64,000 nucleotides of DNA from Undaria pinnatifida (GCA_012845835.1 JABAKD010000028.1:10545129-10609128), one strand, 5' to 3'. Positions 22,601 through 31,734 are shown, counted from the first letter of the stretch. The notes: generated from the sequence alone by a model not told the origin. Numbers and translations: made by a program.

Positions 22601-25600
22601 TACATCGTATAGGTGTTAACATGATCGCCCGTACGGGGATCGAGCCAAGGTGTACAGCACCAAGTAGCCTTTGCGACATCATTGAGTTGTCATCATCACT
22701 AAGACAAAGTACCGAAAGCGGCGGGGGGGGGGGGGGGGGGGGGCGGGGGGGGAAGTTTGATACCGTACCTGGTATGAGTTTTAATCTGGTAAAAACCAAA
22801 TTTTCAACGACAAAAAACGTCGTTTTTTCTCCTGACAAAATTCCATGCTAGGTAGGGTCGGGGTCGGGGATTGGGTTGGGGTCTAATGCAGTGTTTTGGG
22901 CAGTTTTCGAATTGTTTCTTCTCATAATACTGGGAGCACACATGCCGCAACAAATTCCCGGTTTCCATACTGTATCCTAGACAAGAGCGCGGAATAGTGG
23001 TCAAGTCGGCTGGCCGTCTCCTTTAGCCGTACAACCAAGAACGCAAGTCTGTACATAGAGTCTTGGTCAAAAGCCCTCTAGCGACTGCTCGATGCTGCAC
23101 GAGTAAGCGTGCAGCAAATGATACGCAAGACCTCGCACGTGGTACTTTCTTGTGGCATCGTTCAAACGTGCCTGCCAACTACGCAATATGCACACGCGCC
23201 ACCGTCAACAGAGCGAAAAACGCAGCAGAGAGTCGTGGTGCGGGTATGATGGTATCGGGTAGACACGCCGGTACTTCACGTGAACATTGAATTGTTAGAC
23301 TATATAGGCTGGCCGTCTTTGTAGAATCATCCTGTTGATCCTGGCACTATAATAGCACCCAGGGCAGTCACGACCTATATCCCGCATGAGGACAACGCAC
23401 CCGCGATCGAAGAATCAGACTATCACACGTATGTATAATAGCTTGCAAAGGTAAAGGTTCGACGAAGTCCTCGATCTCACAGCTTGCGGTGTCTTCCCAT
23501 GATCTTTTGTGAAAACATCGTCATTCATTCGCGTTCTAGACTATATGGTACTTCATATTATTGAAAAATGAACAAAAATACACTCCAGCTGTGAAATCGA
23601 AGATTTCGTCGAAACTCGTCTTTACAAGCCGTGTGTGATACTCCGATCGCGCGTATTACGGGTTGTGTGTCCTCATTAAGGATATAGGTCGGCGACTCCC
23701 CTTGGCACTACAGTGCAGCTTGTACCAGGGTCAACAGGGTGATGTTAGTCAGTCTGTTATTATAAAAAATGAAAATACACTCCAGTTGTGAGATGGAAGA
23801 TTTCGTCGAAACTCATCCTTGCAACCTGTGTGTGATACTCCGATCGCGCGTATTACTGGGTTTGTGTCTTCACTAAGGACATACCTCGTAGGTCATAATA
23901 TCATACTTCGTACATATCACATGATTATATTTTTCTGCTTTACTGCACAAATAGTCTGGTGTGCTGGCTTGCATAGTTTGTGTTGTTCGCCCGCGTGCTT
24001 ATTGCGGTCGGCATTGCATGGCCAAACCACCTTCTTCCTGTATTGCAAAGCGTATCTCCGTCTCGTAGTTTGTGACCACAGCAGTAGTAGCAGACCTCGT
24101 CTCTGTGAGGCATCAGCGCGGACACTAGTTGTGCTGGATGTAGAGGGGTGCAAATATCAATTTAGTGCGAAGAACACGAACATATATATATATACATTAC
24201 GTCATACGGGCAGAAGGCAAAATGCACCGCATCGATGTTCTGACGACACAAAAATAATAAACCTTCCGCGAAAGCCTCCCCCGGCTGGTTAAACCCTCCG
24301 TGAAGCCCTCCTCGAAACCCTCCGTGAACCGTGCAGGAATGACGCATGCTCTGCTGCCATTTGGGCGGAGGGGCAATTACTATATCCGCGGCTCCTCCCT
24401 TGAGGGGTTCTATGCTCTATACCTCGCTCACCCAAAAACTTGACTTTGGGAAAATATTTCAAGCTGCAAGCGCACCTTGACGAATCCCATGGCCAATAAA
24501 TTATAGATATTTTAACGAAACACATTGTAAGATGTTAATAGCATTAGCACTCCACCGGGCATTGGGTAGTGTAGTCGTTGTAACTATTTATATTGCGAGA
24601 CCGAGGTCGTGGGTTCGAGTCTTCAGAAGGAAGTATTTCTTATGAAACCGACAGGCCGAAAGCGCGAGAGAGAGCGTGTGAAAGTTGGCGAAAGTGGACG
24701 AGCAGGAAAAAAAAAGCTGAAAAGTGGGAATGCTGGATGGACCTTGATGTTCGACAAAAATGAAGGCTACCGGGGGGGGGGGGGGGGGGGAGGGGAAGAC
24801 ACCTACATATCTATGACCACGGCTTGTTCACAAGGCCGCTGAGGGTAAATAAAATCTCTTACGAGTTGAGCCGGAGAGAAAAAGTAATGATTGAACAAAA
24901 AAAAAAGGACAAGAGTGTCGTAGTCGTTGGTTGACGATGTATTATTAATAGTTGAAAATCCCCGTCAGTCAGAAATCGGGACTGATTTCTCCAAAAAAAA
25001 GGCACAGCAGTACCCCTATCGTAGCCCGCGTCTTATACGAACCCCCACACAATAGCTCCCCACAAAACCGAATAGACATACGAATCCCCAGGGATTCGTT
25101 GAAATACCCCGCCCCCCCACATAGGGACAACAATTCTCTTCTTGGCAGCTACAACTACTACAGCAGTACTCGGACTGTCTGCTGGGCCACTTGGAGGGCG
25201 CTAGAGGGAGGAGGCAACCCTTAAACCCATATGGGGTTCGATGAGGGTTCTTTGAAATACGACTCCCCGCCTGTTCGTTACCGTGGCCGGTCGAGCTGCT
25301 ATTGGGCCAAATAGACAAGAGGACGTTGAAGAGGGCAGGTCATTCTAGAACGCATTGGGGATAGGCTCGTCAGCGTCAGACTGCGTTCGGGCAGTGACTC
25401 GTCGGTGGCCCATCATGTACCCCGTTTGGGGTTTCAATGTGGGAAATCGTCGATAAAAAATTACTCGACTACAGCATCGTTCACTTGAAGCAGTCCCGGC
25501 AGCTTGGGGAGGGGATCCATACAAACTGCAGCTTAACCCCTTTAGAGCCCCCGAACCCCTCCCTATACTAAATCCAAGTAATTTTGTCCCCAAAAACGGG

Positions 25601-28600
25601 TTTCCGGTTGTAAAGGGGTTAAGGAGCGGTGCTACACGAGCGCAAGCACGGTGATACCCGTACTGCTGAACGCTCTTACCGTACGCTTGAAAACATACAC
25701 ACCTCTCGCACCGATCATGATCTGGATCATCTACAGTACATCCTGTGTCTGCCGTTACGAGATGTCACGTTGGATCTGTATCTATGGAGTACAGATCTAA
25801 CCCATGAAACATGTGCTAGATTTTACAGATCGCACGGCTCGCGCCGGGAAACACGAGCCATAGGCCATACAGATCTTTCTGTGAAAGATCTACTTAATCA
25901 AGTGGAGATCGGTGATGTGCCCCAGGTGTGAAAATATCGCAGTCGTCGCGTTTTGATCGCATACTATAACCAAGTCCCAAAAGGGTCAATTTACTACTCC
26001 CGAGCATTAATATACTTGCATTGTGGGGTGCTCTGTATGTCAGTGGTAGACTGTGTTGCGACCAAATTAGCTTCGACTTTTTTGTTTGTCACTCATCTTG
26101 CAGGGGTGAGTACCGGGCCAGGAGTCGCTGGTATAAAAAGTACATCTCTCCTGGCTGTAGGAGCTGCCAAGATGTCAGCACATTGACGACGTGCATATGT
26201 GTGATACGCAAGTCCTACAAAAACGCCAAAAAAGCAACGAAAACCCAGAAAAACGAACTCTAATAGGATAAAGGGAACGCATATACAAGAGAGAGAGGGA
26301 GAGGAAGGGGGACCGTGAGCACAATTTCTTCAGTCAACCTACTACCCCTTACCCAAAAATATGTGTTCGGAGTATGAGCCAAAATCGATACCTGGTACAG
26401 CGTATTGTACGCTTTAGTCAAGCCAAATCGACCAAAAACGTGCCTGCGGCAGGGTGCCTCCAGCGGGGCCCTCCGGGGGTGCCTCCGTCAAGGCCCCCTC
26501 GCCAGCCGGGAGGGGGGACGGTGGTCGCGGCGAAGCCTTCGCCGCGACCAGGATCCCGGTCGGATCCAGCTTCTTGTCCTGGCAGGAGCTACCAGTACCC
26601 CGCCCCACCATCCCGGCTTCGAAATCAATGAAACCTTCCTCTCTCTCCGCGCGGTGCAAGTCTCGAACACAAGTTTTCGAAATATAGTACGTAAGAGTAC
26701 CGGTATACCTGTACGTACGGCAGTGTGGGCCCACAAGCAAGAAGCAGGCCCCGTGAGAACAAACTCGAGGGTCGCCTTTTTCGGGACAACAGGAGGAAGT
26801 TTGGGCGAACGAACCATGCTCATAAGGCGAGCCCTTTTATGCGCTAAATAAAGCCTGCCAGAGGATAGCCTTGTAACTATCAGTGGTGCACCCGTTTTAA
26901 AGCCATCCGGTTCAAGACTTTTCGCGAGATAACATCAGGCAAATCGGCTTGTTACGATAAAAATACTTTAAATTAGTATGGCATAATTATGACCAGTACA
27001 GAGTACAGTAGTAGTGGTAGTAAAAAATAAGAGCACACTAGTGGAGGTAAGACCGCCTAAATTGGCTTGTCAAAAGGTGGTGGTCTTCAAAAGTAGGTAC
27101 TGCTCTCTCCGGGAACATAATCAACGGTTTGTCTTACTATTAGTCATAATAAAGTTCTTATGTTTACGTACATATTAATAGTAGTACACCACTGCTTGTG
27201 ACGACTAGAAATGCAGTTCAGCTGCATTTTTTTTTTTTTGCACACTTCTACTTTCCAGCTTCTGGACAAGCCGTGGTCACAGGTGTCGTCCCTTCTTCCC
27301 CCTGGTTCTTGCCTTCAATTTTAATCGCGCATGGGGTTCAGCAATCCCACTGCTCGTCGATTTTTCATCCAGTGCTGCTAACTCACGCTCTCGCGCTTTC
27401 CGCAAGTCAATTTGTGAACAAGAAAAAGTCCCCACCAATTTATACGAGTACGAGTATGCACTCTGGGGGACTCGAACTCACGAAACTGACCTATACCAGG
27501 CTCGAGAAAAACCTGATACGCCACCGGGGCCGGGTATGGTACCACAGCAGCAGTAGCAACAAGAAATACACTTTAGCTGTTTGATATCGAGAATTTTGTG
27601 GACACCCGTATTGACAAGCCGTGTGTGACACTCCGATTGCGCGTGCTCGTGCTACGTCGTCATAGGAAAAATACCTACGCTTGTCCACTCCACTCCGGAC
27701 GTCGCCCTCGGCATATTCTCCCACCTCTCAGCCATCCTCAGCAGGCAGGGAAGTTACTTTTTCCGGATCAATTATCGATTTCTTTGAAACCGATATGAAA
27801 ACGTGGTCGTATCATTTTGTCATATAATAGCAGATAGGGTTTCTCATATTATTTTACCTTTTTAGCACCGCACTCTCGATGTATACAAGTATGGAGACCA
27901 AACAGTTGGAATTAGACTAGGACAAATTTAGGATTTCGAAGTTGGTTAATCGGTGTAGCAGTCGTTCTGTAGCTCTTAAACTTTTGCAGCAAAACAGCAC
28001 GCAGCACACACAGCACACACGGGTTGCCCACCTCCATTCCGATGCCCAACCAACAAGACAGTAGTTGTATAGTAGGTGTCGTATGATAGCTCGATGTATA
28101 CAAGTATGGGGACCAAACAGTTGGAATTAGACTAGGACAAATTTAGGATTTCGAAGTTGGTTAATCGGTGTAGCAGTCGTTCTGTAGCTCTTAAACTTTT
28201 GCAGCAAAACAGCACGCAGCACACACAGCACACACGGGTTGCCCACCTCCATTCCGATGCCCAACCAACAAGACAGTAGTTGTATAGTAGGTGTCGTATG
28301 ATAGAGGCCAACGTTAACTTGTGTCAAAACAAAGCTCTCTAGTCAAAACTTCGACAAAGACATGTAACATCGCGAGTACTACAACAATATACCAATCATT
28401 ATAATTATTATACGGTATGCTCATTTATACGGCGTTGAGGTTTTAGCGGAGCATGGCGAAGGGCCCTTAGCTGTTCAAATCGCCAGCTTGCACCACATGC
28501 AACCAACGATGAATCATGGACCTCGGTCCTATTCACATAACTAGTTATGTTGTTCCTTCCTGAGCGATGCCAATATTTGCGTATCATAGCGTTACGTTGG

Positions 28601-30653
28601 TGACTCCTGAGAGGACTTTCCACAGATGGTTACTCGTAGCAATGATACTAATTGGGTGGACGGAAAAAAGTACCCGCATCGAGGGGGAAATAGCCGAGAT
28701 AGCTCGCGAACTACAAGTACCTGGTACCAGTACACCAGTACTCTGGTATCGCTTAGCCCATCCCTTTAGAACTAAATTGCACCCGCGTTTTTTGCGACAA
28801 CCTACTTTAAAATTTGCACCCGCGTTTTATTACACCCGCGTTTTTAGCGACAACCTACTTTGAAATTTGCACCCGCGTTTTTTGCGACAACCTACTTCAA
28901 ATTAGTGTTGAGTCAATTTTGCCTGGGCAGGAGGGTTAGGGAACCGTTAGCGCGAGGGCGAAACGGGATAAAGCGTTGTCGCCGCGTTTTTTTTGCGCGC
29001 GTAGTGCGTAGGCGGGATTTGTGGCGCCACATATGCACGGTTTTCGCCTATGATACGTAGGCGTTGCTTGTTGGCAGGCCCATACAGCTGTACAGAGTAC
29101 AGCAGTACAGGAAATCCAATACGAAACAGGGCAATAAAAAAGACAAGCTGATATTTACAGGAGGACAAGAAACCTGGGAGCCGTTATACTGAAGTTAGTG
29201 CAGAACGCACCCACTCTCGAATAAGAAACCCAGGCTGGGTCAGTGTTTCTGGGTCTCAGGTGTACTGCACTCTGTAGTCGACTGCCGTCACGCCCCGTAA
29301 CGCCGCCGCGTGATGGTATAATCTCTATTCCAGTCGAGGTTCCGCGGTAGCATGGTCGTGCTCGACATCGTTTAATATGTACACCGGTCGCCCCGGTGGC
29401 GTATCAGGTTATCCTCGAGCCTGGTATAGGTCAGTTTCGTGAGTTCGAGCCCCGCCGAGTGCATCGTACATCTTACAAATTCGTGGGGACTTTTTCTTGT
29501 GCATAAATTGACTTGCGGAAAGCGCGAGAGCGCCTGCCAAACTTCTTCCTGAGGCATGTAGGACACACGCGACTGATGCACCAAGCACCATGGTAAGTTG
29601 GATATCGACTTATCGGGTGAACACACAGCGGACGGCTTTGATTACAGTAAAATTTGAACCAAAGTTCCATGTAACGAACACAACTTGTGCTGATCTCTGT
29701 CGTGCTCACGCACACGGATAAGCGCGAGAGCGTGAGTTAGCAACACTCGAAGATTAATCGACGAGCAGTGGGATTGCTGAACCCTACGCGCGATAAAAAT
29801 TGAAGGCAAGAACCGGGGAGGAGAAGGGATGACACCTGTGACCACGGCTTGTCCAGAAGCTGGAAAGTGAAAGTGTGCAAAAAAAAAAAAAGTGCGGTGG
29901 AGATCGCCTGGCACGACCTTGTCCTACATTACTATTAATGTTATTCCGCGATAATTCGGGGTCCCACTTTTGCGCGGGTACTCTTTTGTCTGCTGGCAAG
30001 GGCAGCGCACAACGAGTAATAAGGGATGTTTGTGGTATTCGGTGAAGTTTGGTATGATACTGGCTCGTACGGAGATACCGTCTTGCGAGGGATTATTGTT
30101 CTGGGCGACCTGGCCCCGGATGCTGCATCAGCTGGGCAGCTCTTCTGCCGGAGGCAGTTTAGTGACGTGATGGTACGAGACTCTGCTGTGTATGGAGTCT
30201 TGTAAAAAAAAGTGACTCAACTACATACCTGGTGAGTGAGTCAGCAGCCCCTGACACTCCAGGATATATGGTGCAGATGGCTCATGTATTTTAGTAATCT
30301 CATGGATATGTGTCTGGAATAGGACAGCAGTCTGACTTGTGGCTCAAGGACCCTGCTCAAAACTACTTCCTCTCCACCGCCAAGGCCGCAAGCGACGCGG
30401 ACACAACGAACGCGTCATGCCAGCAACACAGAAGACCACCATGACACATGTATACGCCAAACCATCCCGCACCCGGATCAGCTCTCACCTCCTCAAGCAA
30501 GCGGTCTTCGTCCTCTTTCGGCAACCCCCATCGCGTTGTCCGCTTTACTCTGTACGGCTGGAGACCCTGCGACGTCCCTCGGGCGTTGGCTTCGAACACT
30601 TCCGTGAAAACTCGATGCTCCAACTTCTTGTCGAGAACGTAAGACCGCAAGAA
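15369..30653 (-). CDS. CaMK/CDPK-like protein kinase gene, five exons, motif-deficient
   Basis: Five minus-strand exons (30653-30489, 19828-19694, 18217-17960, 16155-15997, 15548-15369) join in phase 0 to give about 299 residues covering a whole kinase catalytic domain. Landmarks in order are PYRVK (beta-3 lysine), LLEE/VRVLRML (helix C glutamate at the exon junction), HRDLKPEN, GSPEYAAPE, MWSVGVILY and LSHPWM. The order and spacing match CaMK-type kinases. The glycine loop has become LEHRVFTEVFEA with its glycines lost, and DFG reads GFD, so catalysis is doubtful and a pseudokinase role is possible. The first intron would be 10.7 kb of repeats. Upstream exons with the start codon were not found. 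The 3' end is either a donor at 15369 or a stop 12 bases further on. Confidence 0.75.
15834..15990 (+). repeat. Tandem repeat, about 40 bp unit, four copies
   Basis: Units share GGCAACGCTGCACACAATA and CCCCATCACGG. The array lies in intron 4, directly beyond the exon 4 donor. Confidence 0.85.
15997..16155 (-). CDS. Kinase exon 4 (subdomains IX-X)
   Basis: Acceptor TATGCAG, then AADMWSVGVILYIILGG and YHPFHDE, ending ISDLAK at a consensus AAG/GTACGC donor. It is 159 bases, a whole number of codons. Confidence 0.8.
16381..16447 (-). pseudogene. Ghost copy of kinase exon 4
   Basis: On the minus strand it reads GCGGACATGTGGAGCGCGGG and keeps GTACCACCC in register with exon 4, but the frame is broken and the rest is lost. 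It lies about 230 bases upstream of the live exon. Confidence 0.65.
16475..16700. repeat. Family F block F6
   Basis: CACGGGTCGG at the left, GACCCGACCCG-type units at the right, ending GTGACCCGTGAAAAGCCCC. It lies inside the kinase gene. Confidence 0.7.
16701..17359. other. Intronic; no recognised exon
   Basis: Holds a G-run of about 18 bases (16732-16749) and AT-rich sequence. No kinase-like reading was found on the minus strand. Confidence 0.4.
17360..17680 (+). repeat. Diverged tandem duplication, about 170 bp period
   Basis: GGAGTTCCGCAG, GGGGATATTTAG, TTTYAGGYCTTGCGGTTC and GGTTGG recur in the same order. It lies inside kinase intron 3. Confidence 0.65.
17776..17945 (-). repeat. Diverged family S-like repeat
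   Basis: It shares TTATCGCGARAAGACTTC and TCGACTCGCATCGA-type segments with 50870-51050, and more distantly the 3' body of the S SINEs. Confidence 0.45.
17960..18217 (-). CDS. Kinase exon 3 (catalytic and activation loops)
   Basis: The acceptor TTTTTCTTAG is followed by 86 codons from TYFSERYVRDLSR to LLRALPYGT, ending at an ACG/GTGAGA donor. GIVHRDLKPEN is a canonical catalytic loop. The expected K-L-x-DFG reads KLDGFDFAC, with Asp and Gly exchanged. PEYAAPE marks the end of the activation segment. Confidence 0.85.
18274..18428 (+). repeat. Family E dispersed repeat, copy E5
   Basis: It has G-run, TGTACTCAAGTTTTGCATGG, CTATGCCGGGACGGAACACG and GCGCGAAGCGCCGTGAGGTG. In gene orientation its C-run lies about 57 bases before the exon 3 acceptor. 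Confidence 0.85.
18455..18583 (-). pseudogene. Ghost copy of kinase exon 3
   Basis: The frame still reads IRDLSRVVITSVMDGHNMGIV, closely matching exon 3. HRDLKPEN is then lost and the sequence decays into the neighbouring E5 repeat. It sits 240 bases upstream of the live exon. Confidence 0.85.
18737..18784 (+). repeat. Family E fragment, E6
   Basis: A G-run followed by GATGTACTCATATTTATCAT and CATGGTCGTAGTCTTAC, the left third of an E element. It lies just upstream (gene sense) of ghost exon 3. Confidence 0.65.
18797..18872 (+). repeat. G-rich tract
   Basis: Repeated runs of 4-11 G, including 18855-18866, that could form G-quadruplexes. Intronic. Confidence 0.7.
18997..19078 (-). pseudogene. 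Ghost copy of kinase exon 2
   Basis: It reads SDTEYFYVVLD, then shifts frame in the glycine-rich turn, and regains CTCGACCGCATCGTGACGAA with the same AAG/GTAGGC donor as exon 2. It lies downstream (gene sense) of the live exon, unlike the other ghosts. Confidence 0.8.
19558..19667 (+). repeat. (AAC)n microsatellite
   Basis: About 30 AAC units starting 27 bases past the exon 2 donor, inside kinase intron 2. Confidence 0.97.
19694..19828 (-). CDS. Kinase exon 2 (helix C to subdomain V)
   Basis: Forty-five codons, VRVLRMLEQSNVVGVHEFF through YFYVVLKRMEGG to DRIVTK, bounded by an AAAG acceptor and an AAG/GTAGGC donor. It joins without gap to TYFSE of exon 3. Confidence 0.85.
19855..20260 (+). 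repeat. Degenerate tandem repeat with AGATCACACAGACGATGTTC units
   Basis: Units of about 30-35 bp combine CAGATCACACA, ACGATGTTCAGATCAGATC and short spacers, roughly ten times. Intronic. Confidence 0.8.
20261..21323. other. Intronic; family J degenerate repeats
   Basis: Several copies of a GGTGTGGTATC...CCCCGGTGATA theme lie in both orientations between 20670 and 21310, resembling 11590-11805. No exon was recognised. Confidence 0.45.
21324..21522 (+). mobile_element. Family K MITE-like element, copy K2
   Basis: GCTCGCACGAGTGAC at the left and GGTCACTCGCACTCGCGTGA at the right, with GCGTATCATAGCTTACC and CACTGCGGAT inside, as in K3 and K5. Confidence 0.65.
21523..22329. other. Intronic; no recognised feature
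   Basis: AT-rich unique-looking sequence with short palindromes around TACCTGGTA. Nothing supported. Confidence 0.4.
22366..22566 (+). repeat. 22 bp minisatellite, about nine units
   Basis: The unit is CCTTTGTCCTCGCTGTTACTGG less small changes. As 22 is not a multiple of 3, all three plus frames stay open and read the same peptide out of phase, so the predicted proteins are not evidence of a gene. Confidence 0.95.
22567..23329. other. No recognised gene
   Basis: Contains a long G-rich run (22722-22751) and unique-looking sequence without supported coding frames. Confidence 0.4.
23330..23500 (-). repeat. Family D head, diverged copy
   Basis: The complement carries the D head order AGATCGAGGA, TTCGTCGAACC, GCAAGC, CGATCGCGGG, GAGG-ATATAGG and CCAGGATCAACAGG. 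Confidence 0.6.
23573..23905 (+). repeat. Two family D heads in tandem
   Basis: Copies at 23573-23765 and 23766-23905 both begin ACTCCAGYTGTGA and share AAGATTTCGTCGAAACTC and GTGTGATACTCCGATCGCGC. The first continues to the GGGTCAACAGGGTGATGTTA segment. Neither has the G-rich D body. Confidence 0.8.
24117..24210 (+). repeat. Coding-like duplicated segment (ARTLVVLDVEG)
   Basis: The frame reads ARTLVVLDVEGCKYQFSAK. It matches 61553-61645, which reads ARTLVMLDVDGRRYQFDAR. Many differences are silent or conservative, which suggests past selection on protein. It faintly resembles the start of a BTB/T1 domain, but this is only a guess. Confidence 0.4.
24540..24845 (+). mobile_element. Diverged SINE, family S, copy S4
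   Basis: A tRNA-like head has an A-box-like GGGTAGTGTAGTCG and a B-box-like GTGGGTTCGAGTC. The S body follows, with GAAAGCGCGAGAG, GACGAGCAG and GACCACGGCTTGT, interrupted by a G-run at 24772-24789. Confidence 0.55.
24846..25532. other. No recognised gene
   Basis: Short frames only, with no domains. A partial internal duplication around CCCATATGGGG/ATTCGTTGAAATAC was seen near 25080 and 25240. Confidence 0.35.
25533..25622 (+). mobile_element. Family P piggyBac-like MITE, copy P2
   Basis: Ninety bases from TTAACCCCTTTAGAGCCCCC to TAAAGGGGTTAA, differing from P1 at only a few positions. TTAA flanks both sides. Confidence 0.85.
25623..26419. other. Unassigned; a 100-codon frame at 25629-25931
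   Basis: A plus-strand frame encodes a charged peptide of 100 residues directly after P2. It has no recognised domain, no repeat support and no splice context, so it is not called as a gene. Confidence 0.3.
26420..26600 (+). repeat. Family G segment with a strong hairpin
   Basis: GGCCCTCCGGGGG is shared with 32880-32910 and 34170-34200. At 26523-26549 GGTCGCGGCGAA is separated by three bases from its exact complement. Confidence 0.6.
26601..27226. other. No recognised gene
   Basis: AT-rich from about 26930. No supported feature. Confidence 0.4.
27227..27531 (-). mobile_element. tRNA-headed SINE, family S, copy S1
   Basis: Read on the minus strand, the head GCCCCGGTGGCGTATCAGG leads to a GAGTTCGAGTCC B-box. 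The common body includes AAATTGACTTGCGGAAAGCG and GACCACGGCTTGTCCAGAAG, and it ends in a 13-base A tail. Confidence 0.8.
27532..27874. other. No gene; family D fragment
   Basis: Positions 27565-27650 match the D head (GACAAGCCGTGTGTGACACT, CCGATTGCGCG). Confidence 0.5.
27875..28304 (+). repeat. Near-perfect tandem duplication, 215 bp period
   Basis: Two adjacent units (27875-28089 and 28090-28304) start CTCGATGTATACAAGTATGG. The only difference seen is GGAGACC versus GGGGACC, so the event is recent or is an assembly artefact. Confidence 0.95.
28305..29389. other. No recognised gene; small triplication at 28771-28905
   Basis: Three units share TTTGCACCCGCGTTTT and GCGACAACCTACTT. The remainder has no supported feature. 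Confidence 0.45.
29390..29892 (+). mobile_element. tRNA-headed SINE, family S, copy S2, split by an insertion
   Basis: The head GCCCCGGTGGCGTATCAGG, B-box GAGTTCGAGCC and body match S1 and S3, with a 13-base A tail at 29880-29892. An extra 188 bases interrupt the body. Confidence 0.8.
29533..29720. mobile_element. 188 bp insertion inside SINE S2
   Basis: The insert is flanked by AGCGCGAGAGCG at 29521-29532 and 29721-29732, consistent with a 12 bp target-site duplication; S1 and S3 have one copy. The insert has no A tail or clear inverted ends, so its class is unknown. Confidence 0.65.
29893..30488. other. Intronic in the kinase gene; no recognised exon
   Basis: This lies 3' of the exon 1 donor on the minus strand. 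No coding or repeat feature is supported. Confidence 0.4.
30489..30653 (-). CDS. Kinase exon 1 (N-lobe)
   Basis: Fifty-five codons with YVLDKKL, FTEVFEA and PYRVKRTT, matching subdomains I-II, end LLEE at a GAG/GTGAGA donor. LLEE then joins VRVLRML of exon 2 exactly as helix C requires. The acceptor lies at GCAG or GCAGAG near 30653-30656. The glycine-loop residues are replaced. Confidence 0.65.
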
Positions 30654-30661
30654 CTCTGCTA

Positions 30662-30738
30662 TTAGAGGGCGCGAGGGGGAGACGCGGGGTGAGGCGGTGT
30701 ACTCATTTTATGCGTAGCAGTAATCTGTAGTCGCATGG
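30662..30738 (+). repeat. Family E fragment, E7
   Basis: A G-rich left end and TGTACTCATTTTATGCGTAG. It ends about nine bases from the exon 1 acceptor, so its C-rich complement forms the pyrimidine tract. Confidence 0.65.
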
Positions 30739-30771
30739 GGTGGGAAGTCATCGTCACACTGGACAATAGAC

Positions 30772-30856
30772 ACGCGTTGGCTTCAAGTACCTCCGCGTGA
30801 AAACTCAACGCTCTAACTTTTGGTCGAGGGCGTATGATATGACGGCAAGAAATTTG
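30772..30856 (-). pseudogene. Ghost copy of kinase exon 1
   Basis: The complement parallels exon 1 over TTCTTGCNGTC, CTCGACNANAAGTT, GAGTTTTCACG and GAAGCCAACGC, with frame-breaking changes. Confidence 0.7.
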
Positions 30857-30879
30857 TTGTTTGGCGGACGCGGCAGCAG

Positions 30880-31078
30880 GGGGGGTCGGGGGGGGGGGGA
30901 CTCAATTGTATAAAATTGTTCTGCACAGGGCACTCATTCTGCTAATTTCATGCATGGCGGTAGTCTTGTAACCATAGACCCTTGCACATCTCTACTATGC
31001 CGGGACGGGCGCACGTCGGGTTTTCACCGACTAGGCAGACATGGCATGCATCAAGCGCGAAGCGCCGTGAGGTGTTAA
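30880..31078 (+). repeat. Family E dispersed repeat, copy E8
   Basis: G-runs, a variant left part, then CATGCATGGCGGTAGTC, CTATGCCGGGACGG, GTCGGGTTTTCACCGAC and AGCGCGAAGCGCCGTGAGGT. It lies upstream (gene sense) of ghost exon 1. Confidence 0.85.
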
Positions 31079-31334
31079 GACGAGTCGCGTAAAGCATGAA
31101 GCATGTAGAGAGAGCGCTGCATCCTACGTAAGAACTCGTTTGTCGCTTCCCTAGGAAACTTGACCATTGACTACTCTGTATTGATATATGTGCATATATC
31201 TCTTTCGTGACGGGACGCAGCGGGGGGGGGAAACCAGAGCGCCCGGCACGCCAGAATGGAAGGCAAAGCGAAGCCAAGCGGAAGCAAAGCGCCCTTCGTC
31301 CGAGCTTACGTCTTGCTGTGTGTATACATATACA

Positions 31335-31634
31335 TTTTTTTTTCACACATCTACTTTCCAGCTTCTGGACAAGCCGTGGTCACAGGTGGTGTCGTCCCTT
31401 CTCCCGCCCGGTTCTTGCCTTCAAATTTAATCGCGCATATATGGCCAAGCAATCCCACTGCTCGTCGATTTTTCATCGAGTGTTGCTACCTCACGCTCTC
31501 GCGCTTTCCGGAAGTCAATTTGTGCACAAGAAAAAAGTCCCCACGAATTTATGCGAGTACGCACTCGGGGGGTTTCGAACCCACGAAACTGACCTATACC
31601 AGGCTCGAGGATAACCTGATACGCCACCGGGGCG
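31335..31634 (-). mobile_element. tRNA-headed SINE, family S, copy S3
   Basis: Same layout as S1: minus-strand head GCCCCGGTGGCGTATCAGG, B-box GGGTTCGAAACC, common body and an A tail at 31335-31343. Confidence 0.8.
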
Positions 31635-31734
31635 ACCGTGTTTACTCCTCGCTGTGTACCTGGTACCTGGTAAACGTATACCTGGTACGAGCGAACGTGA
31701 GATCCTAATCTACACGCAAAAAAAGTAGGTGCCC

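Noticed and set aside
22330-22851. 173-residue frame with repeated hydrophobic motif, looking like a membrane protein
   Set aside because: A 22 bp minisatellite reads the same peptide in all three frames, so openness is not evidence of coding.
23329-23345. CTGTTGATCCTGG resembling the start of 18S rRNA
   Set aside because: It belongs to the family D head (CCTGTTGACCCTG in other copies), and no rRNA sequence follows.
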